A stretch of 64,000 bases of DNA from Xenorhabdus indica (lineage in GTDB: Bacteria > Pseudomonadota > Gammaproteobacteria > Enterobacterales > Enterobacteriaceae): assembly GCF_014467235.1 (NCBI RefSeq), contig NZ_NKHP01000003.1, forward strand, positions 214,205 to 278,204. The letters run 5' to 3'. Below, in pieces: positions 42,147-50,926 of the stretch. The notes under the pieces are model-generated. The model made no database searches and was not told the origin of the DNA. It saw only the letters and a program-made list of their open reading frames with translations. A program made the translations under genes and the position numbers. How positions within the stretch are numbered: the stretch's first letter is position 1; each line of letters starts with the position of its first letter.

Positions 42147-43973
42147 GTGTCTACCGCAGAAGTCATCAGCACGGCATCGCTGGCTGAACAAATATTACGA
42201 AAAACATTCGGATATCAGCAATTTCGTCCCGGACAGCAGCAGATAATAGACGCCGTTCTTGATGACCGTGATTGTCTGGTTATTATGCCGACAGGTGGCG
42301 GTAAATCGTTGTGTTATCAGATCCCTGCTTTGGTCAAAAATGGGTTAACACTGGTCGTTTCTCCATTGATCTCATTGATGAAAGATCAGGTTGATCAATT
42401 GAGAACAAATGGCATAGAAGCGGAGTGCTTAAACTCGACTCAAAGTCGTGAGCAACAATTCGATATTATCCGGCGTTGCCGTCAGGGAAGTATCAAACTG
42501 CTCTATATTGCACCGGAACGGATGGTAACTGATAACTTTCTCGATCATTTACATGACTGGCATCCGGCTTTGCTGGCAGTTGATGAAGCACATTGTATTT
42601 CTCAGTGGGGACATGATTTTCGGCCAGAATATCGTGCGCTTGGACAACTGCGCAGGCGCTTGCCTCATCTTCCTGTTATTGCACTGACAGCCACAGCAGA
42701 TAAAACCACCCGACAAGATATTGTTCGCTTGTTGGAGTTGCGTGATCCCATTATTCATATCAGCAGTTTTGATCGTCCTAACATTCGCTATACATTGGTT
42801 GAAAAATATAAACCTCTTGATCAACTCTGGTCATTTGTTCGTAGCCAGCAAGGAAAGAGTGGGATTATTTACTGCAACAGCAGGAACAAAGTGGAAGAGA
42901 CCTCAGAGCGACTGCAAAAACGGGGGTTGAGTGTCGCTCCTTATCATGCGGGGCTGGAGATCAACCAGCGTGCCTGGGTGCAAGATGCTTTCCAGCGGGA
43001 TGATTTGCAGGTAGTTGTTGCGACAGTGGCGTTTGGTATGGGAATCAACAAACCCAACGTACGTTTTGTCGTGCATTTTGATATTCCCCGTAACATTGAA
43101 TCTTACTATCAGGAAACGGGGCGTGCAGGGCGGGATGGTCTGCCTGCTGAAGCAGTACTGTTCTACGACCCGGCGGATATGGCATGGCTACGCCGTTGTC
43201 TGGAAGAAAAACCTACAGGTGAACAGCAGGATATTGAGCGGCATAAACTCAATGCTATGGGAGCGTTTGCGGAAGCGCAAACCTGCCGACGATTGGTATT
43301 ACTCAATTATTTTGGCGAAAGCCAGCAAACTGCTTGTGGTAACTGTGATATCTGCCTTGATCCACCGAAACGTTATGATGGTTTAGTCGATGCACAGAAA
43401 GCCTTGTCCTGTATCTATCGCGTTGGACAACGATTTGGTATCGGCTATATTGTAGAAGTGTTGCGCGGTGCTAATAATCAACGTATCAGGGAGTTAGGGC
43501 ATGATAAATTGCCCGTTTACGGTATTGGTAAAGAGCATAGTCAGGAACACTGGATGAGCATCCTGCGTCAGTTGATCCATCTGGGGTTAATCAACCAAAA
43601 TATTGCCAATTATTCTGCATTACAATTGATGGAGGCGGCGCGGCCTGTTTTGCGTGGCGAAGTGCCTTTGCAACTTGCCGTGCCTCGGATCCAAAGTTTG
43701 AAAAGCAGAAATCAGCAAAACAAATCATACAGTGGAAACTATGATCGTAAGTTGTTCGCTAAGTTGCGGAAATTGCGTAAATCCATTGCTGATGAGAACA
43801 ATATTCCGCCTTTTGTCGTTTTCAATGACGTAACGCTGATTGAAATGGCAGAACAGTGCCCAATAACGCCCAATGAACTTTTGCTTATTAACGGGGTTGG
43901 GCAGCGTAAACTGGAACGTTTTGGTGATGTTTTTATGACATTGATCCGTGAGCATTTCGAAGGATTTGAATAA
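42147..43973 (+). CDS. recQ: RecQ, ATP-dependent DNA helicase
   Basis: A 608-residue superfamily-2 helicase: FGYQQFRPGQ (motif 0), Walker A PTGGGKS, VDEAHCISQWGHDFRPEYR, GRAGRDGLPAEA (motif VI), a four-Cys zinc site (CRRLVLLNYFGE to CGNCDIC), winged helix, and a C-terminal HRDC domain (KLFAKLRKLRKSIADEN). It acts in RecF-pathway recombination. I chose the GTG at 42147, preceded by GAGGAAAGG; the TTG at 42135 lies inside the ribosome-binding region. It follows the pldA remnant. Confidence 0.95.
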   Translation: MSTAEVISTASLAEQILRKTFGYQQFRPGQQQIIDAVLDDRDCLVIMPTGGGKSLCYQIPALVKNGLTLVVSPLISLMKDQVDQLRTNGIEAECLNSTQSREQQFDIIRRCRQGSIKLLYIAPERMVTDNFLDHLHDWHPALLAVDEAHCISQWGHDFRPEYRALGQLRRRLPHLPVIALTATADKTTRQDIVRLLELRDPIIHISSFDRPNIRYTLVEKYKPLDQLWSFVRSQQGKSGIIYCNSRNKVEETSERLQKRGLSVAPYHAGLEINQRAWVQDAFQRDDLQVVVATVAFGMGINKPNVRFVVHFDIPRNIESYYQETGRAGRDGLPAEAVLFYDPADMAWLRRCLEEKPTGEQQDIERHKLNAMGAFAEAQTCRRLVLLNYFGESQQTACGNCDICLDPPKRYDGLVDAQKALSCIYRVGQRFGIGYIVEVLRGANNQRIRELGHDKLPVYGIGKEHSQEHWMSILRQLIHLGLINQNIANYSALQLMEAARPVLRGEVPLQLAVPRIQSLKSRNQQNKSYSGNYDRKLFAKLRKLRKSIADENNIPPFVVFNDVTLIEMAEQCPITPNELLLINGVGQRKLERFGDVFMTLIREHFEGFE

Positions 43974-44039
43974 CAGCAGTCAACCATAGTCAACAAATAA
44001 AGAAATAACGGGAAAGATGACGGATATAGAGGATGATAA

Positions 44040-45035
44040 ATGCCGCCTGAGATATTGAAAGCAAGCTGGTTAAACCGCGAACCTCAGTTCTCTGCGTTTA
44101 CAAATGGATTATTGCTGGATTTTTGGAATACCAGAAACGAACGGGAATTTATAGGCGTTGATAATATTCCTATCTGTTATGTTTCTTTCTGTTCGCCCCA
44201 GCATGATAAGACATTGGTAATATCCCCTGGTCGTAGTGAAAGCTATGTGAAATATTCGGAAGTGGCTTACGATTTTTACCATCTGGGCTACAACATCTTT
44301 ATTATTGATCATCGTGGTCAGGGGCTTTCAGGCAGAATGCTGACAGATCCTCAAAAAGGACATGTTGAAGCATTTGAACACTATGTGGATGATTTAGCAA
44401 AATTCATCGAATTAGAAATCGTTCCACTGCAATCGCATCGCTGTTATGCACTCGCTCACTCAATGGGCGGGGCTATACTGAGTTCTCTTCTATTACGCCA
44501 AGAATCAATATTCCGCGCTGTGGCACTGTGTGCTCCCATGTTTGGTATTAACTTACCAATGCCTCGTTGGTTGGCGAATTTCCTGGTCAACCAAACAGAA
44601 CCTTACCCTAAAAGACGTAACAGATATGCGATATCAACAGGGCATTGGCGGCCATTACCCTATTTTGTCAACCTGTTAACCCATAGCTATGCACGTTATC
44701 AGCGATATTTACGCTATTATGTTGATTATCCTGAATTGCGCCTTGGAGGGCCGACTTACCGTTGGATGCGTGAAAGCATGCGAATGGGAGATAACTTAAT
44801 TGAAAAGGCAGGAAAAATTCAGACACCACTTATTGTTTTAAAAGCTAGTGAAGATAAGGTAGTGAGTAATCGGGAGTTATTGGCTTTTTGCGAAGCGCGT
44901 CAAAAAGCCGGAGCGGGAAAAGAAGAACACAATCCTCTGGTTATCCAAGGGGCACACCATGAAATCCTGTTCGAAAAAGATGTATTACGGGCGCAGGCCC
45001 TTAATGCGATTTGTGATTTTTTTGATCAACACTGA
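44040..45035 (+). CDS. pldB: PldB, lysophospholipase L2
   Basis: A 331-residue alpha/beta hydrolase. The nucleophile elbow is AHSMGG near residue 140, DHRGQGLSGR the oxyanion region, and SEDKVV plus GAHHEIL provide the acid and histidine. It degrades lysophospholipids at the inner membrane. It starts 66 bp after recQ; E. coli has rhtC and rhtB between these two genes, and both are missing here. Confidence 0.92.
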   Translation: MPPEILKASWLNREPQFSAFTNGLLLDFWNTRNEREFIGVDNIPICYVSFCSPQHDKTLVISPGRSESYVKYSEVAYDFYHLGYNIFIIDHRGQGLSGRMLTDPQKGHVEAFEHYVDDLAKFIELEIVPLQSHRCYALAHSMGGAILSSLLLRQESIFRAVALCAPMFGINLPMPRWLANFLVNQTEPYPKRRNRYAISTGHWRPLPYFVNLLTHSYARYQRYLRYYVDYPELRLGGPTYRWMRESMRMGDNLIEKAGKIQTPLIVLKASEDKVVSNRELLAFCEARQKAGAGKEEHNPLVIQGAHHEILFEKDVLRAQALNAICDFFDQH

Positions 45036-45037
45036 TT

Positions 45038-45072
45038 TATACCCAATAGATTTCAAGAAAGATGCGGGTATC
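45038..45072. repeat. Short palindromic intergenic repeat, copy 1
   Basis: Between pldB and yigL, ATACCC and GGGTAT face each other across 21 bases, with the left arm followed by AATAGATTTCAAG. A second copy with the same layout (TATACCC, then TTTCAAGTT, GGGTATA) lies at 55262-55304. It looks like a small dispersed repeat family. Confidence 0.55.
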
Positions 45073-45089
45073 GCTTAGGAATTTGAACC

Positions 45090-45890
45090 ATGTACTATGT
45101 TGTTGCTTCAGACTTAGATGGCACACTGTTATCTCCCGATCACGTATTAACGCCGTATACTAAGAAAATTTTGAATCTTCTGACAGATAAAGGGATTTAT
45201 TTTATTTTTGCGACAGGGCGTCATCACATTGATGTAGGGCAGATCCGCGATGGATTGGGTATTAATGCTTACATGATCACATCAAATGGGGCGAGAGTGC
45301 ATAATGCACAGGGAGAACTGGTATTTAGTCATAATCTGGCACCGGAAATTGCCCGTGATTTATGTTTGCTGGAGTTTGATAATCCGAATGTTTTGACCAA
45401 CTACTATAATAATGATGAATGGTGGATTAATCGTGAAAGCTCGGAACAGACTGAATTTTTTAAGGTGTCAGATTTCCATTTTCAGCGTTTCCAACGTGAG
45501 GATTTTCCTGTTAATGGTGTGTGCAAGGTCTATTATACCAGTGAAGATCATGACTATTTGATTCAACTGGAAGAGAGGATTGAAGCGCGTTGGGGAGATA
45601 AAGTCAACGTGAGTTTCTCTCTAAGAAATTGTCTGGAAGTCATGTCAGGAGGCGTATCCAAAGGGGAAGCATTGGCACAGGTCTGTCAATCCATCGGGTA
45701 TCAATTAAGTGACTGTATTGCTTTTGGTGATGGAATGAATGATCTGGAAATGCTGAGCGTCGCGGGTAAAGGTTGCATTATGCAGGGCGCCCATCAGCGC
45801 CTAAAAGACATTTTGCCGGATATGGAAGTGATAGGTTCTAATGCCGATGATGCGGTTTCGCGTTATTTGCAAAGAATGTATCAAGTTTGA
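45090..45890 (+). CDS. yigL: YigL, HAD sugar phosphatase (Cof type)
   Basis: A 266-residue HAD phosphatase of the Cof subfamily: motif I DLDGTLLSPDH at residues 9-19, TSNGARVHN, SGGVSKGEALAQV (motif III Lys) and AFGDGMNDLEML (motif IV). E. coli YigL dephosphorylates pyridoxal phosphate and sugar phosphates, and is translated from a SgrS-stabilised mRNA during phosphosugar stress. It is downstream of pldB as in E. coli, where SgrS acts within the pldB-yigL transcript. Confidence 0.92.
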   Translation: MYYVVASDLDGTLLSPDHVLTPYTKKILNLLTDKGIYFIFATGRHHIDVGQIRDGLGINAYMITSNGARVHNAQGELVFSHNLAPEIARDLCLLEFDNPNVLTNYYNNDEWWINRESSEQTEFFKVSDFHFQRFQREDFPVNGVCKVYYTSEDHDYLIQLEERIEARWGDKVNVSFSLRNCLEVMSGGVSKGEALAQVCQSIGYQLSDCIAFGDGMNDLEMLSVAGKGCIMQGAHQRLKDILPDMEVIGSNADDAVSRYLQRMYQV

Positions 45891-45912
45891 TATTCATTTA
45901 AGTAATCAATTG

Positions 45913-45943
45913 AAAACAGCATCCATCAGGATGCTGTTTTTTT
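45913..45943 (+). terminator. Terminator of yigL
   Basis: A stem AAACAGCATCC-ATCA-GGATGCTGTTT followed by a T run, 23 bp after the yigL stop: a strong intrinsic terminator ending the recQ-pldB-yigL unit. Confidence 0.9.
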
Positions 45944-46367
45944 AATATAAAAAGTCAAACAAAAGGAAATAGTTTTTTCATGTAAATATTTCTCTATCTA
46001 TTATCAAAAAACTATCACTTAATTTTCTTTTTCTATTATTATATTTATTGCTTGGATTTTTTTATTATTTTTTAGATGGTCACGGTGCTTTCTTGTCGTT
46101 TTTTTCAATCATATCAATGAATACAATTCCATTATATTAATAGCAATATAATTTTTGATAATCTATTTTAAAATTTATTAATTACAACAGTTAAATTTTC
46201 TATGATAGTTCTGACTGCAACCTAATTGTTGACTTATTTTATTTTAACAGTCTACGCGAGTAGATATGTCTGTATATGAAAATAAATCATGAATAAAAAT
46301 AGTATTGTTACATTTGTTACGTTGGAATTAAAAACTTACTGTTCTGACACTCAGGGAATATATTGAT
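45944..46367. other. Very AT-rich intergenic region before the MHS symporter
   Basis: About 420 bp of A/T-dominated DNA without coding frames, of the sort bound by H-NS. Near its end lie a candidate -35 (TTGACT, 46229-46234) and a CG-centred palindrome described separately. Confidence 0.45.
46251..46264. promoter_or_regulatory. Candidate LacI-type operator
   Basis: TCTAC-GCGA-GTAGA is an inverted repeat with a central CG, as in LacI/GalR operators. It sits where the -10 of a promoter with TTGACT at 46229 would be, about 105 bp before the symporter ATG. The LacI-family gene at 47835 is the obvious candidate ligand. The arms are only 5 bp long. Confidence 0.4.
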
Positions 46368-47765
46368 ATGCCGTATGAAAATACGGTGCCAGTTATAACA
46401 CCGATACAGCACGCTTCTGAAACATGTTTGGCTACACCGGAAGGGCGAAGAGGGTTTTGGCGAGCCATTTTCTCCTGTTGGCTAGGTACGACAATGGAAT
46501 ATGCCGATTTCGCACTTTACGGTTTAGCCGCGGGTATCATTTTTGCTGACGTTTTCTTTCCTGAAACAGCACCAACGATAGCTTTATTGGCAAGTTTTGC
46601 TACTTACTCTGTCGGATTTATTGCCCGTCCCATTGGGGCACTTATATTTGGTTGGTTAGGCGATCGCAAAGGACGCAAATTTGTCATGTTAATGACAGTG
46701 ACGCTTATGGGGATATCAACCACACTTATCGGGCTTATCCCTGGTTACGCTCTTATTGGCATTTGGGCACCGATTTGTTTGGTGACGCTGCGATTTATAC
46801 AGGGATTAGGGGCAGGAGCGGCGTTATCCGGTGGTACTGTTATATTGGGTGAGTTTGCACCGCCAGCACAACGTGGTTTAGTTTCATCTATTATTGCTCT
46901 TGGCTCTAATGGTGGAACATTACTGGCATCACTTGTTTGGCTGCTGGTATTGATGATGGATAAAGAGAGTTTACTGGATTGGGGTTGGCGTATCCCATTT
47001 CTGTGCAGTTTTTTGATAGCGATAATGGCCTTATTCATTCGTCGTTACATGAGTGAAACACCCGTCTTTGAACGTTATAAAGCGATGATGACAGAACAGC
47101 GCGAACAAACATTGGCTGAGAGAGAAAAGTATCAGACAACCGATAGTTCTCGTTATTTCTGGCAACGAACCAGAGCATTCTGGCTTATGGTTGGCTTGCG
47201 TATTGGTGAAAATGGCCCGTCATATTTGGTGCAAGGGTTCATTATCGGTTACGTCGCTAATGTGCTGATGATGGACAAATTTATTCCAACGATTGCTGTG
47301 CTTATCGCATCAATATTGGGTTTTCTGATCATTCCATTGGCGGGCTATTTTTCAGATCGTTTTGGTCGCCGTATTACTTATCGTTGGTTTTGTCTATTAC
47401 TTGTTTGTTACGCATTTCCTGCTTTTATGTTTTTGGAAAGCCGTGAACCTATTATTGTTATTCTGACTATTGTTGTAGGTATGGGATTGGCTTCACTCGG
47501 TATCTTTGGTGTGCAGGCCGCCTGGGGAGTTGAACTATTTGGGATAACTAACCGTTATTCCAAAATGGCCCTTGCAAAAGAATTAGGCGCTATGTTGTCC
47601 GGTGGAGCTGCGCCGTTGGTTGCCGCGGCTTTATTATCTTTCAGTGGGCATTGGTGGCCTATTGCCTGTTATTTTGCTGTGATGGCGGGTATCGGTTTTA
47701 TTACAACATTTTTTGCACCTGAAACACGTGGCAGAGATCTGAATTTACTTGAGGACGCAATTTAG
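46368..47765 (+). CDS. MFS transporter, metabolite:H+ symporter (MHS) family
   Basis: A 465-residue twelve-helix transporter. WLGTTMEYADFALYGLAAG in helix 1, GWLGDRKGRKFV in loop 2-3 and RFIQGLGAGAALSGG in helix 4 mark the MHS family, which includes proline/betaine, shikimate and alpha-ketoglutarate carriers. The substrate cannot be read from sequence. A LacI-family gene follows 69 bp later, so this is probably a regulated uptake unit, in the place where E. coli has yigM and metR. Confidence 0.88.
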   Translation: MPYENTVPVITPIQHASETCLATPEGRRGFWRAIFSCWLGTTMEYADFALYGLAAGIIFADVFFPETAPTIALLASFATYSVGFIARPIGALIFGWLGDRKGRKFVMLMTVTLMGISTTLIGLIPGYALIGIWAPICLVTLRFIQGLGAGAALSGGTVILGEFAPPAQRGLVSSIIALGSNGGTLLASLVWLLVLMMDKESLLDWGWRIPFLCSFLIAIMALFIRRYMSETPVFERYKAMMTEQREQTLAEREKYQTTDSSRYFWQRTRAFWLMVGLRIGENGPSYLVQGFIIGYVANVLMMDKFIPTIAVLIASILGFLIIPLAGYFSDRFGRRITYRWFCLLLVCYAFPAFMFLESREPIIVILTIVVGMGLASLGIFGVQAAWGVELFGITNRYSKMALAKELGAMLSGGAAPLVAAALLSFSGHWWPIACYFAVMAGIGFITTFFAPETRGRDLNLLEDAI

Positions 47766-47834
47766 TGTCCTTCCATTTTTTGTATTCTTACCCATTGAAT
47801 CTCTGTCTCAATTTGAGGGACTAACATAAGTATT

Positions 47835-48845
47835 ATGAATTCTCGCTTAAAAAGAGTAACTCGTCGCGATGTTGCGAAAGAAGCCGGAACCTCGGTAGCC
47901 GTCGTCAGTTATGTCATCAACAATGGCCCACGACCTGTTGCAGAAGCTACTCGCCAGCGCGTATTAGCAGCGATAAAAAAAACAGGCTATCGGCCGAATA
48001 ACATTGCGAAAGCATTAGCTTCTGGTTCGACACACGCTTATGGTTTGATCCTGCCGGATATCTCCAATCCCTTTCTTTCTTCGGTAGCTTGTGCTTTGCA
48101 GCAGGAGGCTTTTAAACATGGACAAGTATTGTTACCGGGAGATTCAGGAGATAACCGATTACGGGAAAAGGAGCTTATCAACAATTTATTGAATCGTCAG
48201 ATCGACGGTTTGCTATATACCAGTGTGGATCGCCATCCTTATATTGATTTGATTCAGGCCAGTGGAACTCCCTGCGTTATGCTTGATTGGGTTAATGCTG
48301 ATTCAAATGTTAGTGCAATTCTTGTGAATGAAAGGATTGCAGCATTTAAAGTGACTCAACACCTGACAGAGCATGGTTACCGCGATATTGCCATTATCTG
48401 TGGTCCTCTTAATATGTTGAATACTCAGGATCGTCTTTCTGGCTGGCGGGATGCTTTAAAACAAGCAGATTTGATGGTACGGGAAGAATGGATTTTTTCC
48501 ACGGACTATACTCGCCTGGGCGGTTATGAAGCAACGTTACGGATGCTGAAAGGGAAATTACCTCGTGCACTGTTTGCTACTAATGAATTGCAGGCATTCG
48601 GTTGTTTGCGCGCGCTGGCTGAACATAAGATAGCAGTGCCTGCTGATATTGCCTTGGTTTGTTTCAATGCGACTCAGCAATCTCTGTTTAATGTGCCTTC
48701 CTTAACCGCGGTTCGCCAGCCGGTTGATCAAATGGCACAAACAGCTATCGAAATATTGCGATCATGGACTGGCAAAGCTCAGGAATGCGAATTTGAGTTT
48801 GAACTACAAGTTGGTGAATCTTGTGGTTGTCTGGTTGGGCGGTAA
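47835..48845 (+). CDS. LacI/GalR-family transcriptional regulator
   Basis: A 336-residue repressor. Its N-terminal helix-turn-helix is VTRRDVAKEAGTSVAVVSYV and hinge helix RPNNIAKALASGST (residues 8-65), followed by a periplasmic-binding-protein-like effector domain (YGLILPDISNPFLSS, FSTDYTRLGGYEATLRML, FATNELQAFGCLRAL). The HTH residues after the turn (VAVVSYVIN) are unlike those of LacI (YQTVSRVVN), so its operator should differ. It is probably co-transcribed with the MHS symporter and represses it or an unlinked regulon; the effector is unknown. Confidence 0.9.
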   Translation: MNSRLKRVTRRDVAKEAGTSVAVVSYVINNGPRPVAEATRQRVLAAIKKTGYRPNNIAKALASGSTHAYGLILPDISNPFLSSVACALQQEAFKHGQVLLPGDSGDNRLREKELINNLLNRQIDGLLYTSVDRHPYIDLIQASGTPCVMLDWVNADSNVSAILVNERIAAFKVTQHLTEHGYRDIAIICGPLNMLNTQDRLSGWRDALKQADLMVREEWIFSTDYTRLGGYEATLRMLKGKLPRALFATNELQAFGCLRALAEHKIAVPADIALVCFNATQQSLFNVPSLTAVRQPVDQMAQTAIEILRSWTGKAQECEFEFELQVGESCGCLVGR

Positions 48846-49209
48846 CCTTACTCAAACTATGTGACAGTAAAATAAGCTACCGCATTTACTTCAAAAGTCG
48901 GATACAAGACAATGGATGAGAGTACTTAAAAATTGTTTTATTGGTAGTTAATAATGAATTAAAGGGCTTTTTTTTTCTGATAGATTCATAGATAACTTTG
49001 ATATGAAGTAGATGAATGTATATTTAACGCACTTTAAATTTTATCTTTGTAAGATTTTCTTAATCCATTATCTAATAATGACATTATTAATTTCATATTA
49101 TTTTTTTAAGAATAGAGCGTAGACTTTAAAAGATAAGTGAGTATAAAATTTGGCATCCTTTATAGTTTGTCTCCTTTTTTATATGATTTGTTCTTAAAGA
49201 GAAAATATT
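48846..49209. other. Non-coding stretch between the regulator and the DUF805 gene
   Basis: About 360 bp of AT-rich sequence. I see no hairpin followed by T run, no RNA gene and no frame of note. It should carry the DUF805 gene promoter. Confidence 0.4.
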
Positions 49210-49566
49210 ATGAATTGGTATTTTCAAGTTTTTAAAAATTACGCTGTTTTTTCAGGGCGTGCGCGTCGTAAAGAATATTGGATGTTTTATCTTTTCAATA
49301 TAATTATTTTTTTTGCCATCTGCATATTAGGTGCAATACTCAGTGATACTATTGGTTTTATCGTGATGATGCTTATTTATGCATTGGTTGCTTTTATCCC
49401 ATCACTTGCAGTGACAGTACGCCGTCTTCACGATACTAATCGTTCTGGTTGGTGGTTTTTACTGACTTTTGTTCCAATTGCTGGCATTGCAGTATTTATA
49501 TTCACTCTCTTAGAAGGCACTGAAGGCAGTAATGACTATGGTGCTGATCCGAAAGCCATGCGTTAA
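49210..49566 (+). CDS. DUF805 (YhaH-like) inner-membrane protein
   Basis: A 118-residue protein beginning MNWYFQVFKNYAVFSGRARRKEYW, the DUF805 signature, with about four membrane helices and the conserved TVRRLHDTNRSGWW near residue 75. The family (YhaH/YhaI in E. coli) is widespread and has no proven function. The C-terminus GTEGSNDYGADPKA is also typical. A terminator follows. Confidence 0.9.
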   Translation: MNWYFQVFKNYAVFSGRARRKEYWMFYLFNIIIFFAICILGAILSDTIGFIVMMLIYALVAFIPSLAVTVRRLHDTNRSGWWFLLTFVPIAGIAVFIFTLLEGTEGSNDYGADPKAMR

Positions 49567-49613
49567 TACTTTAATATCTCTTTGATTTTATTTCTTTAGT
49601 TTGCCATCATCTC

Positions 49614-49650
49614 AAAAACGTCGTCTATTATTTTATAGCGGCGTTTTTTT
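49614..49650 (+). terminator. Terminator between the DUF805 gene and the MFS exporter
   Basis: AAAACGTCG-TCTATTATTTTATAG-CGGCGTTTT with a nested CTAT/ATAG stem and a following T run. The strand-opposite A run gives a weaker signal in the other direction, so it may serve both converging genes. Confidence 0.8.
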
Positions 49651-49679
49651 ATAAATAAACACCGAATTTATTCTGAATA

Positions 49680-50876
49680 TCAGTCACGAAGAAGCAAATA
49701 AATCAATAAACCTCCCAGGACCATTGCTGCCATAATTATCGGTGTTTGCTGGGCGATTCTGGATTCCAGTACAGCACCGAAACAGACATATCCAAGAGGA
49801 ACACTAAGAAAACGTGTGGAGGTAAATAGGGTCATTATCCGACTAAATAAATTTTCTGGCACTCGGCGCTGAATTAATGTGATTTCTACCGGTGCTGCAA
49901 AACCAATACTACAGCCGATGGCAAAAAGTTGGATAAATAGGACATACTGTTCACTGAATAGAGATAACGATATGAAGCTTAATCCGAGCAGGCTGTAACC
50001 GGCCAAAATAATTGGGTAACCGGAAAAATGTTTGCCATAGATGCCGTATAACAAAGAGGAAAGCGTTGTACCTATACCAAAACTTGTCATCGAAATGCCA
50101 AGACTGACAACGGAATTAAATTCGGTTTTATTTATGTAAGGCAGATAAATTATCAAGAATGGAGTGATAACAAAATTGATTATTGAGCTGAGAATTAGAA
50201 CAGAAAACAACTCCTTTTCTGACTTGATATAGTTGAATGCTTCAAGGAAATAACGGTGTAGCAGAGAAGGAGGTTCAGTCACCTGATCTATATCGGCGAT
50301 AAAATGTTTCTTCAGAATGATGATCCCCAGTGCAACCACTAAAAAACTGACTGCATCAAAATATAAGGCATTTATTGTACCGAGCATTGCGATGATCAGT
50401 GAGCCAAAAATCGGGCCAATAAGATCACAGATATTTTCAATAGTACTGTTTATTCCGTTAATTAACTCATTCTCTCTTTTATGCTGTTTTATCTCTTTTG
50501 CCAGCATGACATCTTTTGCCAGACGCCCAGGAGAATCCAGAATGGTTGAAAATATTAGCTGGATAGCCAACAAATAAAAGTGCAGCATATCTACTGCGTA
50601 AAACACGGGGATTAATAATACACTCAGGAAATTAACTAAATCAGATAGCATTGAGATGCGAAACGCACCATATTTATCCACCAACTGCGCGCTAAAGAAA
50701 ATAGAAAATATCAATGGTACTATTTTGGCCGACATAACGGCAGCAACCAACAATGGGCTACCTGATATTTCCAGAATCAACCAAGGAATGGCAATTTCTG
50801 TAATGGTGTTTCCCAGAATAGAAACACCATTTAATGCCAGTAAGCCACTTATTTGAAAAGGGATGCGTCTCACCAT
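49680..50876 (-). CDS. MFS transporter, drug/siderophore exporter-like
   Basis: A 398-residue protein with about twelve membrane helices, starting RRIPFQISGLLALNGVSILGNTITEIAIPWLILE, which resembles the MFS_3 / macrolide-efflux (MefA) and enterobactin-exporter group. The motif-A-like loop is AQLVDKYGAFRISM. Export of a small molecule is likely, but no biosynthetic genes lie near. It sits between a DUF805 gene and mscM, where E. coli has none; probably an accessory gain. Confidence 0.8.
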   Translation of the reverse strand: MVRRIPFQISGLLALNGVSILGNTITEIAIPWLILEISGSPLLVAAVMSAKIVPLIFSIFFSAQLVDKYGAFRISMLSDLVNFLSVLLIPVFYAVDMLHFYLLAIQLIFSTILDSPGRLAKDVMLAKEIKQHKRENELINGINSTIENICDLIGPIFGSLIIAMLGTINALYFDAVSFLVVALGIIILKKHFIADIDQVTEPPSLLHRYFLEAFNYIKSEKELFSVLILSSIINFVITPFLIIYLPYINKTEFNSVVSLGISMTSFGIGTTLSSLLYGIYGKHFSGYPIILAGYSLLGLSFISLSLFSEQYVLFIQLFAIGCSIGFAAPVEITLIQRRVPENLFSRIMTLFTSTRFLSVPLGYVCFGAVLESRIAQQTPIIMAAMVLGGLLIYLLLRD

Positions 50877-50926
50877 ATTTTGAATTTCTTCTTTCCTTAA
50901 TTTTCTTCTCTAATTAAGCCTTAACC

